Of a DNA stretch of 64,000 nucleotides, positions 28,464 through 39,073 are shown one piece after another (position 1 is the first letter of the stretch; every line of letters starts with the position of its first letter). The notes beneath the pieces were generated by a model. The model searched no databases, was not told where the DNA came from, and saw nothing but the letters and a program-made list of their open reading frames with translations. Both the position numbers and the translations under genes were made by a program. The stretch comes from Flavobacterium humi. GTDB lineage: Bacteria > Bacteroidota > Bacteroidia > Flavobacteriales > Flavobacteriaceae. The stretch spans positions 438,234-502,233 of the forward strand of contig NZ_SRLH01000001.1 of assembly GCF_004745595.1 (NCBI RefSeq), read 5' to 3'.

Positions 28464-28566
28464 TAGCCCCGATGGAGACGATATCCTTTTTAAATGATAG
28501 CCAAATAGTATTTTTACTGATGGGCCGGCATTTAAAAAGATAAAGGCGAGAGCGGGAAACAGCTCC
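28464..28566 (+). repeat. Interspersed element R3
   Basis: Left arm TAGCCCCGATGGAGACGATA followed by TCCTTTTTAAATG, right arm CATTTAAAAAGATAAAGGCG then AGAGCGGGAAACAGCTCC; the inner parts pair (CTTTTTAAATG / CATTTAAAAAG, 11 bp). The arms align to those of R2 with substitutions. It lies between the start of the amino-sugar kinase and the gapA terminator. Confidence 0.75.
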
Positions 28567-28576
28567 AAATATAAAT

Positions 28577-28607
28577 AAAATATCCCGCAATGAAACGGGA
28601 TATTTTT
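28577..28607. terminator. Terminator after gapA
   Basis: AAAATATCCCG / CGGGATATTTTT stem with 8-nt loop, usable on both strands; directly after the gapA stop on the minus strand. Confidence 0.85.
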
Positions 28608-28618
28608 GATTTGGAGGT

Positions 28619-29695
<1,077 letters not shown>

Positions 29696-30682
29696 TTAGG
29701 TAGACATGATATCGGAAACCCTGAGTAATTCCATATCGATTTCGGAACTGCCTTTTATGGCCTGCTCCAATGGGGTAAGGTTCACTTTATCGCAAAGTAG
29801 CCCGACCATGAAGTTTGATTTGCCTTCGAGGAGCGATTCGACAGCTTTTACCCCTAATCTCGAGGCCAATACCCGGTCAAAGCACGAAGGTGAGCCGCCG
29901 CGCTGCATGTGCCCTAAAACGGATACACGGACATCGTATTCCGGCAGGTTGGCTTCTACGTAATCTTTGAGTTCGAATACATTTTTCCCAATTTTATCCC
30001 CTTCGGCAATTACGACAATACTGGATGATTTCCCCGAAGCTTTGCTTTTTTGAAGCGATTCGAGCAACCTATCCAATCCTAAATCTTCTTCAGGAATGAG
30101 GATTTCTTCGGCTCCGGCCCCAATTCCTGCATTTAGCGCTATATGGCCTGCATCGCGCCCCATAACCTCCACAAAAAACAGCCTGTTATGCGAACTGGCA
30201 GTATCCCTGATTTTATCGATTGCTTCCACGACCGTATTCAGCGCTGTATCATAGCCCAAGGTATGGCTGGTGCCAAAAATATCGTTATCGATTGTTCCGG
30301 GAATCCCCATGACAGGGAAACCGAATTCGTTATTGAAGATTTCGGCACCGGTAAAAGTCCCGTCACCACCAATAACAACAAGGGCATCAATGTTATAATC
30401 GGTCAGGTGCTTGTGTGCTTTCTGACGGCCTTCAACGGTCATAAATTCTTTGGATCTTGCTGATTTGAGTACTGTTCCGCCTTTGTTGACGATGTTATTT
30501 ACAGAACGCGGTCCCAATTCCTTAAAATCGCCTTCAATCATCCCTTGGTAACCCCTATATATCCCGATACATTCAACATTATGGAAAGCACATGTGCGGA
30601 CAACAGAACGGATAGCCGCATTCATACCCGGAGAATCACCACCAGAGGTCAATACTCCAATTTTTTTTATTGTTTTAGACAT
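29696..30682 (-). CDS. pfkA: ATP-dependent 6-phosphofructokinase
   Basis: A 328-residue protein, close to E. coli PfkA (320). Motifs: LTSGGDSPGMNAAIR (residues 11-25), LVVIGGDGTFTGA (102-113), catalytic D132 in PGTIDNDIFGTSHTLGYDTA, MGRDAGHIAL, and LGHMQRGGSPSCFDR near residue 260. The Gly in GGDGT marks the ATP-type rather than the PPi-type enzyme. It commits fructose-6-phosphate to glycolysis. Its gene pairs with gapA. Confidence 0.96.
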   Translation of the reverse strand: MSKTIKKIGVLTSGGDSPGMNAAIRSVVRTCAFHNVECIGIYRGYQGMIEGDFKELGPRSVNNIVNKGGTVLKSARSKEFMTVEGRQKAHKHLTDYNIDALVVIGGDGTFTGAEIFNNEFGFPVMGIPGTIDNDIFGTSHTLGYDTALNTVVEAIDKIRDTASSHNRLFFVEVMGRDAGHIALNAGIGAGAEEILIPEEDLGLDRLLESLQKSKASGKSSSIVVIAEGDKIGKNVFELKDYVEANLPEYDVRVSVLGHMQRGGSPSCFDRVLASRLGVKAVESLLEGKSNFMVGLLCDKVNLTPLEQAIKGSSEIDMELLRVSDIMST

Positions 30683-30802
30683 TCATCAAATTATAGTTAT
30701 GTAAATTTAAGAAAGAAAGGCGATTTTAAAGCGGTCAAATGTTAAATTATAACAAATACTTATGATATAAGCATTTTGACCATGGTAATTTAAAAAAGCG
30801 CT

Positions 30803-33800
30803 TTAATTCGCATCAGGAGCCACATCCTGCCGCGGTTTTGGTTTCTCGGCCGGTTTTTTCTGGCGATGGTCCGTAGGCTGGATAAAGTCGGGGAACAATT
30901 CGGAATCCGGGACTTCGTTTTTAGATTCTTTTTCTTTCTCTTTTTTTATTTTCTGTGAGGCAAATATCTTATTGAGGAGTTCTTTGAAGGTATTGAAATC
31001 TACTTCATACGATACTCCGACTCCTTGGGTATACCCGATTCCTCCTTCTCCAATATAACTGATATCGTTTTCGCGGTTAAAAACCCTGGCCTTGAGCGAA
31101 CCATCCTCATTAAGCCTTAACTGGACTTCCACATCGCCCACAATAACCGATTCATTCAATCCGCCAACCGGAACTCCTAATTTACCGTTTATCGTTATTT
31201 TATCACTGATTTGTGTAGAAAGCGTCACTCCTACTTCACTGTCTGCCTGTAATTCCGGGCTTCGCCTGTCGCTTTGCTCATAATAAGGAGAAAGTTTGAA
31301 CTTATCGTCCTGGCTGGAAAATATATCATCAAACAAACTGTTGGCTTTTTCCAGAAGGTTACCGGTTATGGCATTCTCCGCCACTCCTTTGTCGCTTAAG
31401 AAACTCCCGGAGGAAAGCAATGCGATAGCCTGTGTCTGCCTTGTATCGTTATCACTCAGTTTATAATCCAGCTCCGATTTCTGCACAGAACCCAAAGTTG
31501 GGAAATTGATGGAGATTTCCGGGGTTGGGCTGGTAAGTTTATCCGTTAATTTTATGACTACTTCGGTATCCACTTTTTTATTGAAGGACGGATTATCCAA
31601 TAAAACCGACGGATTGGCTTTTGTCGTATAAACCGCTTCCATATTTAAGGTCGCATCCATCGGGTTTCCGCTCCAGGAAATGGATCCCAGGGGCTTAACC
31701 TTAAATTTCTTGTCTATGATACCGCCGTATTTGAAATTGTATTCCCCTTCGTATACCTGGAAGTCACCCCACATTTTGAACTTGCCCAGCGTATTGATTT
31801 CCATGAGCAGGTCTCCCATTCCGCGACCTTTAAGCGCATGACCGTTCCTGTCGATAAGCACTTCGATTTCAGCATCTTTGGTAATGGCGAATTCAAACTT
31901 AAGTTCAACACCATTGTATTTTTTGGTTTTGGCTGTTTTTTTACCATTGACCGCTACGTCTTTGGAAGATTTGAACCGGATATAATCTTTTTCAGAAGTA
32001 GATTCGGTATCGCTGATAGGGATTTTTATCGAAGTCCCTTTTCCTGATTTCGCATTTACATTGATGACCAAATCATTAATTGGCCCTTTTATGGAAGCAT
32101 CCCCGTCAATAAAAGCGGTACCAAAATACAGCGCATCGTCGGAATCTTTGGTATCCAATGCCAAAAACCTGCTGGAGGAAAGGTTCAGGTCCAGGAACCA
32201 GTTGGCAAATTTATTGTGCCTGATCCCTCCTGTCAATACGCCTTTTGTCCCGTATTTTGAATCAATCAGATCAATATTCCTGAAGGAGAACTGATGCTCC
32301 GTCAAATCGACCACCGCATTGTTTTCCATGTTGTAATCTACGTTCAGGTACGGAATTTTGAGTCCTGCCTTATTGAGGTACAACCGGCCCGTTATATCAG
32401 GGTTTTCCAGGTCGCCTTCAAACTTTGCCGATCCTGAGGCGAACCCGCGGATGTTTTTGATGACCTCGCCTCCGAGCGGGCTGAATACGGCCATATTAAA
32501 GCTGTCCAGCCTTAAATCCAGGTCCAGTTTGGTGTTTTTCCCTTCGATGGCCACATTACCTTCGGCTGAAAACGATTCCATTCCTTCATTGCGCAACACC
32601 GAATGGATATTGAAATTTTTGAACGAATCATCGCCTTCCACTTGTATGTCCAGTTTTCCAAGCGCCAGATCATTCACTTTCAAGCTATCAATTACCAATG
32701 ACGATGAGGGTTTGTAAACCGATTTGTTTTGTTTGAAGTCAATCAGCCCGTTTACTTTCCCTTTAATCCTTAAACTATCGATGGAAGGTGTTATTTTATC
32801 AAGATTGACATCTTTGAAAGAAAGTTTCAGGTCTTTATACGTCGAATCCCGCAAAACTCCCATTAGTTCCATTACCTGGTTTTCGTGGGACATCGCAATC
32901 CTTTCGATAGAAAAATCAGTCAGCTTTTTGTTGAAAACAATCTTGTTGTCTTTAGCCTCATTTTCATTGATAAACCACAAGTAATCTTTAAAATTCACCT
33001 CCGATTTCTTGATTCCCACCACACTGTTGTTGTCTTCATTGATGGTATGGTACAAGTTCAGGTTGTAATAATCTTTCCCTTGTTTGCCTCCTTTGAACTC
33101 CGTCCTGAAAAACAAAGTATCATTCGCCGTGACGTTGATCAGGTTCAGGTCTGAAATCTTATAGTATTTCGTCCTGATACTGTCCATTTCAATATACGCG
33201 TTATACAATGGATTCTTGTTGTCTATATCGATATTGATATTGTCAAAATAGTTATCGTAAGCTGTTATGCTCGGAGATTTGAAGTTGAATTTAAACTCGT
33301 TGCTGTCTGAATTGATAGACCCTTTCATAAAGGTATTTTCGCCCAGGGAAACTTCGGGTAAAAATATTTCGACCAATTTGCTGTAAACGTTAAAATCAAA
33401 TTTCAGGAACTGCCCTTTGCTCACTTTATTGGGAGAATAATTCGCATACAAGCTTCCCAGGGAATTTTCGATTAATTTCGGGAGCTGTTTGAACTGGAAC
33501 TTCCCTTCGATTTTCCCTTCTACAATATCCGGGGAATTGATAGTGATTGTCCTCACCTTGTTTTGATCAAAAGTGGACTTGATCACGAAATCATCAAAGA
33601 AATACGTGTCTTTGTTATTCTCATAGGAAGTCTGGTTGATGTACACTTCGCCATGAAGGTTGTCTACACTGTTCCCTTCCAGTTTCATCGAAACATCGCC
33701 CCTGAAAACCGAAATGGAATCGGCCGTATACAATTTCAGGCTCTTAAGGTTCGCATATTCCACATTGGCATGGAAATCGTATTTGTTTTCCTTATTATTC

Positions 33801-35332
33801 AGATCCAGCGCACCGTCAAATCCCATCTGGAGGTTCGGGTCATGGACATTCAGTTCGCCTTTGAAAATGGAGTTATCCATGGTTCCGTCGACCACGATAT
33901 CCTTATAATTGTAATTGTTGTAATAAAGGCTTTGTATTTTCCCTTTCACCTGAGTACTTAAGTATTTCTGCGTAAAACCTTTACCATCAACATCAAAATC
34001 CAGGTTTACGATACCGATATCGGTCCTGCTCAAAAACTTGCCCAGGTCAAAATTCTCGAGCTTCACATTACCCACATATGTAGCATTATCGATATTATTG
34101 ATATTGGTCATATTCAGGTTGGACTTGGCATTTCCCAAAGCCGTCCGCAGGAAAATATCGGCTTTAATAGTCGCCAACGTAACTTCTGTGGTTCCTGAAA
34201 TAGTGAATCTTCCGAATTTTTTAAATGTAGTAGGCAGGTTTTCGCCCAAAATCCTTGGCAAAATCGCATTAAGGTTGCTATAGGTAGAAGAAATCTTGGA
34301 AAAATCCCCTTTCATGTAAAAATCGTTTTTCTTTTTGGAAAAAAGGTTCTTAAACCTGAAATCGCCTATAATTTCAGAACTGTTATCGTCTATCAGTTTT
34401 AATTTTTTTGTTGAGAAATCATTCAGTGTCCCGACTAGTTTCCCGCTAAAATTAAACCTCTGGTCCTTTCCGAATTCTCCATAAAAAAGAATCAGGTCAT
34501 TGGAGGAAACCGAAGCCTTATTTACGTTTACATTGAATAAAACCTTATTGTTGAAGTCTGAAAAATCTTCTCTTTTGTAAAGCAATGCGATAGATCCTTC
34601 CAGGTTGGATTGAGGTGTTTTCAAATCCAGGTTTTCCAGCAGGATATTCTTTTTGGTATACGTGAAATTGGACGTAAGGTTATCCACAACAAGGCCTCTA
34701 TGGTCTACAAAGGACATTTCCTCGATCTTGGTTGTCACGTCCGGGCCTAAAATCTTGAAATTGGTCGTGTTTGCATTTAATCTCTTGATATCCAGGATTT
34801 TTGGGGTGCTTAGATTTTCATCCACTAAAATAAAATGGCCGTTTATGACATGGATGTCCTTGGCCGTAAGCAAAAACTTTTTGTTGGAAGTGCTTTTTTT
34901 CCCGTCATCAAAAAGCTTGATGAATTTATCAAGGTTGTTTTCTTTTTCTCCCTTATAATTCCACAAATGAAAATCCAGCCCATGCAGCCTTACTTCTCCG
35001 AAATGCAGGTCACCATCAATCAGTTTCTTAAAATCAAGGATACTTGTCTGAAGCGTGTTGATATGGAAAAGCGTATCTTTTTTATGGTCCTTGACCAGGA
35101 CTTTCTTTAACTTGATGCCCCCGAATATCGTAAAAGTTGCTTTGTCTACGGAAATATCAGTGCCGTAATCCTCATTTAATTTCTCGGTTACATATTGTGC
35201 GATTTTCGTTTGGACGGAAGGTAAAGAAAGGGTAACACCAAGCGCTAACAATAACAAAATGAGTCCCAAAAGGAAATATAATGTAATTTTTCTAAATTTT
35301 TTGAGACGTGTATTTTTTTTATTTTGTTCCAA
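30803..35332 (-). CDS. tamB: TamB-like translocation/assembly protein (DUF490)
   Basis: A 1509-residue protein of the AsmA/TamB family. An N-terminal membrane anchor (about residues 14-35, KITLYFLLGLILLLLALGVTLS) is followed by a very long beta-rich periplasmic part with repeats of about 30-40 residues, expected to form a hydrophobic groove spanning the periplasm. The C-terminal DUF490 domain (about 1130-1460) includes GRGMGDLLMEI, YNFKYGGIIDKKFKV and QTQAIALLSSG, then VGVTLSTQISDKITINGKLG. A Pro/Lys-rich tail follows. The family helps insert outer-membrane proteins or carries phospholipids. tsaD lies divergently 132 bp away, a linkage common in Flavobacteria. Confidence 0.92.
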   Translation of the reverse strand: MEQNKKNTRLKKFRKITLYFLLGLILLLLALGVTLSLPSVQTKIAQYVTEKLNEDYGTDISVDKATFTIFGGIKLKKVLVKDHKKDTLFHINTLQTSILDFKKLIDGDLHFGEVRLHGLDFHLWNYKGEKENNLDKFIKLFDDGKKSTSNKKFLLTAKDIHVINGHFILVDENLSTPKILDIKRLNANTTNFKILGPDVTTKIEEMSFVDHRGLVVDNLTSNFTYTKKNILLENLDLKTPQSNLEGSIALLYKREDFSDFNNKVLFNVNVNKASVSSNDLILFYGEFGKDQRFNFSGKLVGTLNDFSTKKLKLIDDNSSEIIGDFRFKNLFSKKKNDFYMKGDFSKISSTYSNLNAILPRILGENLPTTFKKFGRFTISGTTEVTLATIKADIFLRTALGNAKSNLNMTNINNIDNATYVGNVKLENFDLGKFLSRTDIGIVNLDFDVDGKGFTQKYLSTQVKGKIQSLYYNNYNYKDIVVDGTMDNSIFKGELNVHDPNLQMGFDGALDLNNKENKYDFHANVEYANLKSLKLYTADSISVFRGDVSMKLEGNSVDNLHGEVYINQTSYENNKDTYFFDDFVIKSTFDQNKVRTITINSPDIVEGKIEGKFQFKQLPKLIENSLGSLYANYSPNKVSKGQFLKFDFNVYSKLVEIFLPEVSLGENTFMKGSINSDSNEFKFNFKSPSITAYDNYFDNINIDIDNKNPLYNAYIEMDSIRTKYYKISDLNLINVTANDTLFFRTEFKGGKQGKDYYNLNLYHTINEDNNSVVGIKKSEVNFKDYLWFINENEAKDNKIVFNKKLTDFSIERIAMSHENQVMELMGVLRDSTYKDLKLSFKDVNLDKITPSIDSLRIKGKVNGLIDFKQNKSVYKPSSSLVIDSLKVNDLALGKLDIQVEGDDSFKNFNIHSVLRNEGMESFSAEGNVAIEGKNTKLDLDLRLDSFNMAVFSPLGGEVIKNIRGFASGSAKFEGDLENPDITGRLYLNKAGLKIPYLNVDYNMENNAVVDLTEHQFSFRNIDLIDSKYGTKGVLTGGIRHNKFANWFLDLNLSSSRFLALDTKDSDDALYFGTAFIDGDASIKGPINDLVINVNAKSGKGTSIKIPISDTESTSEKDYIRFKSSKDVAVNGKKTAKTKKYNGVELKFEFAITKDAEIEVLIDRNGHALKGRGMGDLLMEINTLGKFKMWGDFQVYEGEYNFKYGGIIDKKFKVKPLGSISWSGNPMDATLNMEAVYTTKANPSVLLDNPSFNKKVDTEVVIKLTDKLTSPTPEISINFPTLGSVQKSELDYKLSDNDTRQTQAIALLSSGSFLSDKGVAENAITGNLLEKANSLFDDIFSSQDDKFKLSPYYEQSDRRSPELQADSEVGVTLSTQISDKITINGKLGVPVGGLNESVIVGDVEVQLRLNEDGSLKARVFNRENDISYIGEGGIGYTQGVGVSYEVDFNTFKELLNKIFASQKIKKEKEKESKNEVPDSELFPDFIQPTDHRQKKPAEKPKPRQDVAPDAN

Positions 35333-35390
35333 GAATAATGCTTTCCAAAAGGTAAAAGCCCTAAAAGGATTTCATTTGATAAAAAATCTT

Positions 35391-35398
35391 TATTTTTG
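35391..35398 (+). promoter_or_regulatory. -7 box for tsaD
   Basis: TATTTTTG, fits TAnnTTTG, 67-74 bp upstream of the chosen tsaD start. It rules out the longer open frame, whose start at 35396 lies inside it. Confidence 0.45.
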
Positions 35399-35464
35399 GG
35401 CTTCGATGTAAAATTAAATATTTTTAATCGGTTTATCAAATATAACGCAAATTCCGTGCCTTTT

Positions 35465-36487
35465 ATGCAACAAAAACCAATTTTTATTCTGGCTATTGAA
35501 AGTTCATGCGATGATACGGCCGCTGCAGTATTACAAGACAGCAAAGTTTTGTCCAATATTGTAGCGCAACAGGCTATACATGAACAATATGGAGGAGTTG
35601 TGCCGGAATTGGCTTCACGCGCGCACCAGCAAAATATCGTACCGGTCATTGACATCGCACTGAAAAAAGCCAATATCGACAAATCCGAACTTTCGGGTAT
35701 CGCCTTTACGCAAGGCCCGGGCCTGATGGGTTCTCTTTTGGTGGGAAGTTCCTTTGCCAAATCGATGGCGATGTCACTCGATATCCCTTTGATGGCCGTC
35801 AACCATATGCATGCTCACATTTTGGCCCATTTTATTGATGAAGAAGGGTTTGACAAACCTGAATTTCCGTTTTTGGCCATGACCATTTCCGGAGGGCACA
35901 CACAAATCGTAAAAGTGAAGAGTTTCTTCGAGATGGAAATTATTGGCGAAACTACCGATGATGCCGTTGGCGAGGCTTTCGACAAAAGTGCCAAAATACT
36001 CGGATTGCCCTATCCAGGCGGTCCTTTGATTGATAAATATGCCCAATTAGGAAATCCAAAAGCGTTCTCTTTTACAAAACCAAAGGTAGATGGGCTTAAT
36101 TTTAGTTTCAGCGGATTGAAAACACAGATTTTATATTTTGTGCAGAAAAATGTAAAGGAAAACCCGGATTTCATTACGGAAAACCTTAACGATATCTGCG
36201 CTTCGATACAATATACCATCATCCAGATCTTAATGGACAAACTCAAACTCGCTGCGGTTGAAACAGGGATCCATCAGATTGCCATCGGCGGAGGCGTTTC
36301 TGCCAATTCCGGAATCCGGGCGACTTTAAAAGAAGGCGAAAAGAAATACGGCTGGAAAACTTTCATCCCAAAATTCGAATACACAACTGATAATGCCGCC
36401 ATGATTGGGATTGTAGGCTATCATAAGTTTTTGGAAAACAAGTTTAACGATGCTTCAGTAGTATCCAAAGCAAGAATTGAATTTTAA
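35465..36487 (+). CDS. tsaD: tRNA N6-adenosine threonylcarbamoyltransferase
   Basis: A 340-residue ASKHA-fold protein started at 35465 (MQQKPIFILAIESSCDD). The iron site HMHAH is at 114-118 (AVNHMHAHILAH), with ESSCDDT at the N-terminus, TQGPGLMGSLLVG, LAMTISGGHTQIV, and DNAAMIGIVGY near the C-terminus. With TsaB, TsaE and TsaC it makes t6A at position 37 of ANN-decoding tRNAs. Its gene ends 1 bp before rsmE begins. Confidence 0.96.
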   Translation: MQQKPIFILAIESSCDDTAAAVLQDSKVLSNIVAQQAIHEQYGGVVPELASRAHQQNIVPVIDIALKKANIDKSELSGIAFTQGPGLMGSLLVGSSFAKSMAMSLDIPLMAVNHMHAHILAHFIDEEGFDKPEFPFLAMTISGGHTQIVKVKSFFEMEIIGETTDDAVGEAFDKSAKILGLPYPGGPLIDKYAQLGNPKAFSFTKPKVDGLNFSFSGLKTQILYFVQKNVKENPDFITENLNDICASIQYTIIQILMDKLKLAAVETGIHQIAIGGGVSANSGIRATLKEGEKKYGWKTFIPKFEYTTDNAAMIGIVGYHKFLENKFNDASVVSKARIEF

Positions 36488-36488
36488 T

Positions 36489-37193
36489 ATGCAGCTGTTT
36501 TATAATCCCGACATCCATCCCGGCAACACCGAATTTTCTTTTGACAAGGAAGAAAGCAAACACATTGTTAAAGTATTGCGTAAAAAGGAAGGCGATATAT
36601 TACACGTAACCAATGGCCTGGGCGTTTGTTTCACTACTGAAATTTTTGTAGCATCCGATAGGAAATGCACTGTAAAAATCCTAGAAACCAATACGGCCGA
36701 ACCTACCGGTTTTTATCTCCACCTTGCTGTCGCACCAACAAAAATGAACGATCGTTTTGAATGGTTTCTGGAAAAAGCCACCGAAATTGGGATCCATGAA
36801 ATAACACCTGTCATTTGCGATCATTCGGAAAGGAAAATCATTAAGACGGAACGTTTTGATAAAATCATACAATCGGCCATGAAACAGTCTTTGCAGTTTT
36901 ATTTACCCAAACTCAACGAACCTGTTTTATTGAAAGATTTTATCCTTCAGGCGCACCCGGGCACTTTATGCATAGCCCATTGTGAAGAAACGGATAAGAA
37001 ATTATTAAAAGAAATCATCAAGCCTGAAGAGCGTTATACCATACTGATTGGCCCAGAAGGCGATTTTTCCGAAAAAGAAATCAAATTGGCCTTGAGCCAC
37101 AATTATATTCCGGTATCTTTGGGGAACACCCGATTGCGGACCGAAACCGCTGCCGTAGTTGCTTGCCACAGTATCGTTTTTGCCAATGAATAA
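36489..37193 (+). CDS. rsmE: 16S rRNA (uracil-1498-N3)-methyltransferase
   Basis: A 234-residue SPOUT methyltransferase. The start is the ATG at 36489 (MQLFYNPDIHPGNTEFSF), one base after the tsaD stop. N-terminal PUA-like domain (HIVKVLRKKEGDILHVTNG), then the knotted domain: ATEIGIHEITPVICDHSERK, TILIGPEGDFSEKEI, and SLGNTRLRTETAAVVA at the end, all diagnostic for RsmE. It methylates U1498 of 16S rRNA using SAM as dimer. The coupling with tsaD makes a small translation-quality operon. Confidence 0.94.
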   Translation: MQLFYNPDIHPGNTEFSFDKEESKHIVKVLRKKEGDILHVTNGLGVCFTTEIFVASDRKCTVKILETNTAEPTGFYLHLAVAPTKMNDRFEWFLEKATEIGIHEITPVICDHSERKIIKTERFDKIIQSAMKQSLQFYLPKLNEPVLLKDFILQAHPGTLCIAHCEETDKKLLKEIIKPEERYTILIGPEGDFSEKEIKLALSHNYIPVSLGNTRLRTETAAVVACHSIVFANE

Positions 37194-37234
37194 CCCGTAA
37201 CGAGTCTTGAGATAAAAGACACAAGATCTTAAAA

Positions 37235-37873
37235 ATGAGAAAAATAGTATATCTTTTATTGCTTGTTTCAACATTCGCTTCCTCTCAGGAAATTGCGCTT
37301 TTAAAATATTCCGGAGGCGGTGACTGGTACGCCAATCCGACTGCTTTGCCTAATTTGATCCGATTTTGCAATCAGAATATCAATACCAAAATAAACCCTA
37401 AACCTGTTACGGTTTCGCCCGGAAGCCCGGATATTTTCTCCTACCCTTTTATCCATATGACAGGCCACGGAAATGTGATTTTCAATGACCTTGAAGTGCA
37501 AAACCTTCAGAACTACCTATATTCAGGAGGCTTCCTGCATATTGACGATAATTACGGAATGGATCAGTATATCCGTAAGGAAATCAAAAAACTATTCCCT
37601 AATGATGATTTGGTTGAACTGCCTTCTTCCCATGAAATCTTCCAGAAACCATTTTCTTTCCCGAACGGATTACCAAAAATCCATGAACACGACGGAAAAA
37701 GAGCACAGGCTTTTGGAATATTTATTAACAATAAATTAGCATTGCTTTATACCTATGAATGCGATTTAGGAGACGGCTGGGAAAATCCAGAAGTCCACAA
37801 CGACCCTCAAAATGTTAGGGAAAACGCCTTAAAGATGGGCGCGAACATTATCAGCTACATTTTCAAGAATTAA
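37235..37873 (+). CDS. DUF4159 protein
   Basis: A 212-residue exported protein with a signal peptide (MRKIVYLLLLVSTFASSQ). The DUF4159 features are ALLKYSGGGDWYANPTALPN, YPFIHMTGHGNVIFND, YLYSGGFLHIDDNYGMDQY, and TYECDLGDGWENPEVHNDP. The fold resembles glutamine-amidotransferase-like domains but no Cys nucleophile is present. It is found almost always after rsmE in Flavobacteria. The function is unknown; it is likely periplasmic. Confidence 0.85.
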   Translation: MRKIVYLLLLVSTFASSQEIALLKYSGGGDWYANPTALPNLIRFCNQNINTKINPKPVTVSPGSPDIFSYPFIHMTGHGNVIFNDLEVQNLQNYLYSGGFLHIDDNYGMDQYIRKEIKKLFPNDDLVELPSSHEIFQKPFSFPNGLPKIHEHDGKRAQAFGIFINNKLALLYTYECDLGDGWENPEVHNDPQNVRENALKMGANIISYIFKN

Positions 37874-37958
37874 ACATCGCTTTTCGTATTGTATTTGTTT
37901 TCAGCAAGTTATTAACAAACGTGCATTACACAGTTTTGTTAATTTTTTATGTTAATAA

Positions 37959-37990
37959 TTTTGTCAATTATAATTATTTTTATAGTATTG
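37959..37990 (+). promoter_or_regulatory. Promoter of the M43 protease gene
   Basis: TTTTG at 37959-37963, a 19-bp spacer, then TAGTATTG at 37983-37990, one mismatch from TAnnTTTG; 51 bp before the ATG, with an A/T-rich leader. Confidence 0.5.
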
Positions 37991-38041
37991 CCAAACAATT
38001 AAATAAAAAACTAATAAATTATTAACCAAACCAAACAAATT

Positions 38042-38992
38042 ATGAAAAAAATGTTATTGTCTGTTTCCGTGTTATTCTTTATGTTTTCATGCCAGAAAGA
38101 TGACACTACAGATGTTCAATCAGAAACTGGAGCAGTTACAGCCGGACGTTATTGCGCTTCCCACGAAGTGTTAGAAAGACAGCTTAAGGAAAACCCTGGA
38201 TTAGCACAGAAAATGGCTGAAATTGAAGATTTTACCAACAATGCAATTGCGTCAGGACGTATCGTAAACGGTAAAATGGAAATTCCTGTTGTAGTAAACG
38301 TATTATACAAGACTGCATCGGAAAATATCTCTTTGGCCCAAATCCAATCTCAGATTGATGTTCTAAACAAGGATTTCAATGCCCTGAACTCTGATTATAA
38401 CACACCTAACAATCCTTATTCAGCTGTAAGAGCGAATGTTGGAATTAATTTCGTACTAGATCAGGTAATCCGAAAATCTACAACGAAAACTTCTTGGGGA
38501 ACTAACGATGCCATGAAAAAAACGTCTGGCGGCGGGATGGCAGCAGTTTCTCCAACTACCAAATTGAACCTATGGGTTTGTACAATCGGTGGTGGAATCC
38601 TGGGTTACGCACAATTCCCTGGAGGTTCTTCTTCAACTGATGGTGTTGTTATCGATTCAAGATACTTCGGTAACACTGGAACAGCTACGTATCCTTTCAA
38701 CTTAGGAAGAACAGCTACTCACGAAATCGGTCACTGGATGAACCTACGTCACATCTGGGGAGATGCAACGTGCGGAAACGACCAGGTATCTGATACTCCT
38801 GTTCATAATACTGCTAACTACGGTGTTCCGGCTGTTGGCCACAGAAGTACTTGTTCAGGAACTCCGCTTGAAATGTACATGAACTACATGGATTACACAG
38901 ATGACAGAGGTATGTATATGTTCTCTAACGGACAAAAAGCAAGAATGGATGCTGTATTCGCTGTAGGTGGCTCAAGAGCTTCTTTCAGATAA
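38042..38992 (+). CDS. M43 (cytophagalysin/pappalysin-like) zinc metalloprotease lipoprotein
   Basis: A 316-residue lipoprotein (signal MKKMLLSVSVLFFMFSC, C17). A propeptide-like part (about 18-80) leads to the catalytic domain with the zinc motif HEIGHWMNLRHIWG (H227, E228, H231, H237) and a Met-turn MNYMDY (about 287-292). DVLNKDFNALNSDY is the family's N-terminal strand signature. No T9SS sorting domain is seen, so export is by the lipoprotein route. It probably degrades peptides or proteins at the cell surface. Codon choice is more uniform (many -T third positions in Gly/Val/Thr) than in its neighbours, hinting at strong expression. Confidence 0.92.
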   Translation: MKKMLLSVSVLFFMFSCQKDDTTDVQSETGAVTAGRYCASHEVLERQLKENPGLAQKMAEIEDFTNNAIASGRIVNGKMEIPVVVNVLYKTASENISLAQIQSQIDVLNKDFNALNSDYNTPNNPYSAVRANVGINFVLDQVIRKSTTKTSWGTNDAMKKTSGGGMAAVSPTTKLNLWVCTIGGGILGYAQFPGGSSSTDGVVIDSRYFGNTGTATYPFNLGRTATHEIGHWMNLRHIWGDATCGNDQVSDTPVHNTANYGVPAVGHRSTCSGTPLEMYMNYMDYTDDRGMYMFSNGQKARMDAVFAVGGSRASFR

Positions 38993-39018
38993 GCAATCCT
39001 TAAAATAAGATACAATGA

Positions 39019-39046
39019 AAAACTCGCTCTAGCAGCGGGTTTTTTT
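39019..39046 (+). terminator. Terminator after the M43 protease gene
   Basis: AAAACTCGCT / AGCGGGTTTT stem with one G-T pair and a 5-nt loop, followed by a T run. Confidence 0.82.
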
Positions 39047-39073
39047 ATTATATTCGTTTTAAAATACGTAAAA